Part shown: positions 6,815-8,838 of the stretch, in pieces
Position numbering within the stretch: position 1 is the first letter of the stretch
Layout: each line of letters begins with the position of its first letter
Assembly (NCBI GenBank): GCA_031290635.1
Contig: JAITNE010000178.1
Location: forward strand, 1-8,838
DNA length: 8,838 nt
DNA from: Tannerella sp.
Lineage (GTDB): Bacteria; Bacteroidota; Bacteroidia; Bacteroidales; Tannerellaceae
Direction: 5' to 3'
The notes under the pieces: model-generated
What the model was told of the DNA's origin: nothing
Databases searched by the model: none
What the model saw: the letters and a program-made list of their open reading frames with translations, nothing else
Translations under genes and position numbers: made by a program

Positions 6815-8818
6815 ATGAAAAAGTTATTTTTATTATCAGCTGCGTTTTTCTTCCTCGCATTCTTAGGATGCAGCGAAGATGCTTACGACAATATACGCAA
6901 ATACGTTACAGCTGAAGTGATTTATTCGGAAAAGTTTGATACTATCAGCGCTGCAATAGGTTTTGAAAGGGTTGAAATATACCTGACCCAAGCCGGACGC
7001 TCCGACAGTCTCAAATATACACCCGTCAAGGCTCAAAAGACTATCGTAGAATATGACGGCCAAACGGTCGAATACGATGGTATGAGGACTTGGTTGAGTG
7101 TTGTTAATCTCGATAAGGCTAAACTGTATCGCTTCAAGGTCTATACTATTGACCATGCAGGCAATCAGTCCGTTCCTCTCGAAATCTCCAAAATACCGTT
7201 TACTAAAGAAGACAGAGACGCAATACGCGTGTCCGACCCCAAAACGATACTCTCCCCATGGGGCGTGTCTTTGAGTTGGCCTTCGCTTATCTCTACCAGC
7301 ATGTGGAACTTTACCGAATGCGAATATTCCTTCAGGGATAAAGACGGCCAAACGGTCAATGGAACGATGGACGCCGAAATGGAAGCAGCTAACAACCTGC
7401 GCTTCGATGCTACCAACCTTAGCCCCGGCTCAATAGTCGAAGTAGGGTTTAATATCAATGTAGTGCCGCTTATCGACGATGAGCAAATACTTGATACGGT
7501 AACGTTCAGTCAGAAAATCGAACTTCAGGTGCCCACTACCGACGAGTATGGTCAGTATCTCACAAGCAGAGAAATAGCAAGTTGGAGTAACGACGGCGTC
7601 CAGATGACTATCAACTGGAAACCGGTAAGCGACTACACTATGACGGCTACAACGCTCACTTATAAAGACTACAGCGACCCGTCAAATCCTGTCGAAAGAG
7701 TTCTCACCATTGATAATGCGACGCTTGAAACTCCACTGCCCGGACTTATCTATCAACGCTTCGAAGTATATTCCGCCTACGAACCTCTCGGCGGCGGCGG
7801 TACTATTGTGGAGTCGAAAATAACGTCCATTCTGCCGGAATTTGCCGACAAGAGCGCTATGGCTGCCAACGGCATAGACCGCAATACCGACCCGCTGAGC
7901 ATCACGAAACTTAATTTTCCGGTTCATGTAGGCAACCTGCTCGACGTTCTGTATTTTCCCAACCTCAAAGAGATTGACCTGACAGGCGGAGGAGCGCCTA
8001 TACCGACTTATCTCTCGACAGGCAACAACGTGTCAAGCGAATTAGGCGGCTGCCCGTGGAACTTCGGATTCCGGCGTATCGACTATGCAAACAGCAGTTA
8101 CCGTGAGTTTAAAGGCGCTGAAGCTCTCAGAAGAGTGCTCCAAAGAGGACAAATTACGAAACTCAAATACGCCGCCGGTACAATGGGACTGGATGAAATC
8201 CTGCTGCCCTACGCTTCCATAACCGAGACGCTTACCTCGCCCGACGAAATCTTGCTTACAAACAAGGTTTTTGCCGACGGAGCCATAGTTTCGACCAACT
8301 GGAATTGCAGTTACACGTATATGCCGGGCGACCAACCGGCCGGTATCCCCGGCGGCAGCGCTACTCATGTGTGGAAAATTATCCCCAAAACCATATCGTC
8401 GTCGTTCTGCTTCGTCTATCCGCCGGAGTACAAGTTCAATATCTGGGAATACAGGTATCTGAAAATGAAAGTGTTCTCGCCGGATGCGTCCTATTTCCCC
8501 GACGATTACTACAAAAACTGGCAACGTATCTGGTTCCGTATCCGTAATCACCTGTGGGGTCACACTCCAACACCTTATTGGGACAACAATGGCGATGAAA
8601 AGAATGCTGACCGCGAAAAGTACAGACTCCAAGCTACTGATCTTGGAAGATGGAAAGAGGTTACATTTGATACGCGGGATGTAGTAAACGGCACCGATGC
8701 TCATCCTTATTACAATGTATTAGTAATAAATCTTGGCGGCGAGCCGGGCGGCACCTTCGCTCCGGCACGCGAGATGGTGTATTACTTCGCCGATGTAAGA
8801 TGGTCTAAGAATCCATAA
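6815..8818 (+). CDS. DUF4998-type surface lipoprotein with a C-terminal sandwich-like domain
   Basis: This 667-residue predicted lipoprotein starts MKKLFLLSAAFFFLAF, with Cys19 in a relaxed lipobox (FLGC) followed by SEDAYD, an acidic segment fitting surface export. ATG at 6815 is chosen over an in-frame TTG two codons upstream (6809), because it gives a classic MKK signal peptide. Residues about 25-127 resemble DUF4998 and include an Fn3-like strand pattern (YRFKVYTIDHAGNQSVPLEI, 105-124). A second beta module covers about 140-240 and a third about 255-338. A short leucine-rich-repeat-like segment, YFPNLKEIDLTGG, lies at 380-392. The last 175 or so residues are rich in aromatics (WNFGF earlier, then IWEYRYLKMKVF, NWQRIWFRIRNHLW) and look like a jelly-roll carbohydrate-binding domain ending YYFADVRW. 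It follows the previous gene by 17 bases. It is probably a surface glycan-binding accessory protein; no enzymatic motif was seen. Confidence 0.85.
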   Translation: MKKLFLLSAAFFFLAFLGCSEDAYDNIRKYVTAEVIYSEKFDTISAAIGFERVEIYLTQAGRSDSLKYTPVKAQKTIVEYDGQTVEYDGMRTWLSVVNLDKAKLYRFKVYTIDHAGNQSVPLEISKIPFTKEDRDAIRVSDPKTILSPWGVSLSWPSLISTSMWNFTECEYSFRDKDGQTVNGTMDAEMEAANNLRFDATNLSPGSIVEVGFNINVVPLIDDEQILDTVTFSQKIELQVPTTDEYGQYLTSREIASWSNDGVQMTINWKPVSDYTMTATTLTYKDYSDPSNPVERVLTIDNATLETPLPGLIYQRFEVYSAYEPLGGGGTIVESKITSILPEFADKSAMAANGIDRNTDPLSITKLNFPVHVGNLLDVLYFPNLKEIDLTGGGAPIPTYLSTGNNVSSELGGCPWNFGFRRIDYANSSYREFKGAEALRRVLQRGQITKLKYAAGTMGLDEILLPYASITETLTSPDEILLTNKVFADGAIVSTNWNCSYTYMPGDQPAGIPGGSATHVWKIIPKTISSSFCFVYPPEYKFNIWEYRYLKMKVFSPDASYFPDDYYKNWQRIWFRIRNHLWGHTPTPYWDNNGDEKNADREKYRLQATDLGRWKEVTFDTRDVVNGTDAHPYYNVLVINLGGEPGGTFAPAREMVYYFADVRWSKNP

Positions 8819-8838
8819 ACATCAAACAAAATTTCAAA
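8819..8838 (+). other. Start of an intergenic gap; operon probably continues
   Basis: The last 20 bases are A-rich with no hairpin. They end ATTTCAAA, much like the CTTTCAAAATT just before the start at 5526. The other gaps in this operon are 17-31 bases, so another start codon is likely within a few bases past the window edge. This is inference from spacing and sequence similarity. Confidence 0.35.

Noticed and set aside
8042..8704. 220-codon open frame on the minus strand
   Set aside because: It lies wholly inside the DUF4998-type gene, which has a signal peptide, family-like modules and consistent operon spacing. The antisense translation has no recognisable domain.

Overview
The window looks like the front end of a Bacteroidota (most likely order Bacteroidales) polysaccharide utilization locus. 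The evidence is a SusC-like TonB-dependent outer-membrane transporter followed directly by a SusD-like lipoprotein, then two further lipoproteins of the type that accompany SusC/SusD pairs in gut Bacteroidales. Starts are preceded by A/T-rich sequence without strong Shine-Dalgarno motifs, as is usual in that phylum. The genes are roughly half G+C by eye. Genus cannot be fixed from this sequence.

Layout. Bases 1-300 are non-coding leader. They hold a long (AG)21 dinucleotide tract, an 8-bp inverted repeat abutting it, an alternating pyrimidine-purine run, a second inverted repeat (213-246) followed by an 8-T run, and a weak Bacteroides-type -7 promoter match. Four genes then run head to tail on the + strand: susC-like (301-3492), susD-like (3512-5494), a DUF4959/DUF5126/DUF5000-type lipoprotein (5526-6797) and a DUF4998-type lipoprotein (6815-8818). 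Gaps are 19, 31 and 17 bases, with no terminator visible between them, so they are almost certainly one operon. The last 20 bases look like another short intergenic gap, so the operon probably continues to the right.

How the genes work together. The SusC-like barrel imports glycan oligosaccharides across the outer membrane using TonB energy. The SusD-like protein forms the lid that captures ligand. The other two lipoproteins are probably surface glycan-binding or accessory proteins: one ends in a discoidin-like domain, the other has Ig/Fn3-like modules and a C-terminal region that looks like a beta-sandwich. No glycoside hydrolase, lyase, sulfatase or regulator lies in the window, so the target glycan cannot be named.

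The coding part is a recognisable system type. The least explained part is the leader, where the long dinucleotide repeat could be a phase-variation or structural element. I found no convincing evidence for a wholly new system.
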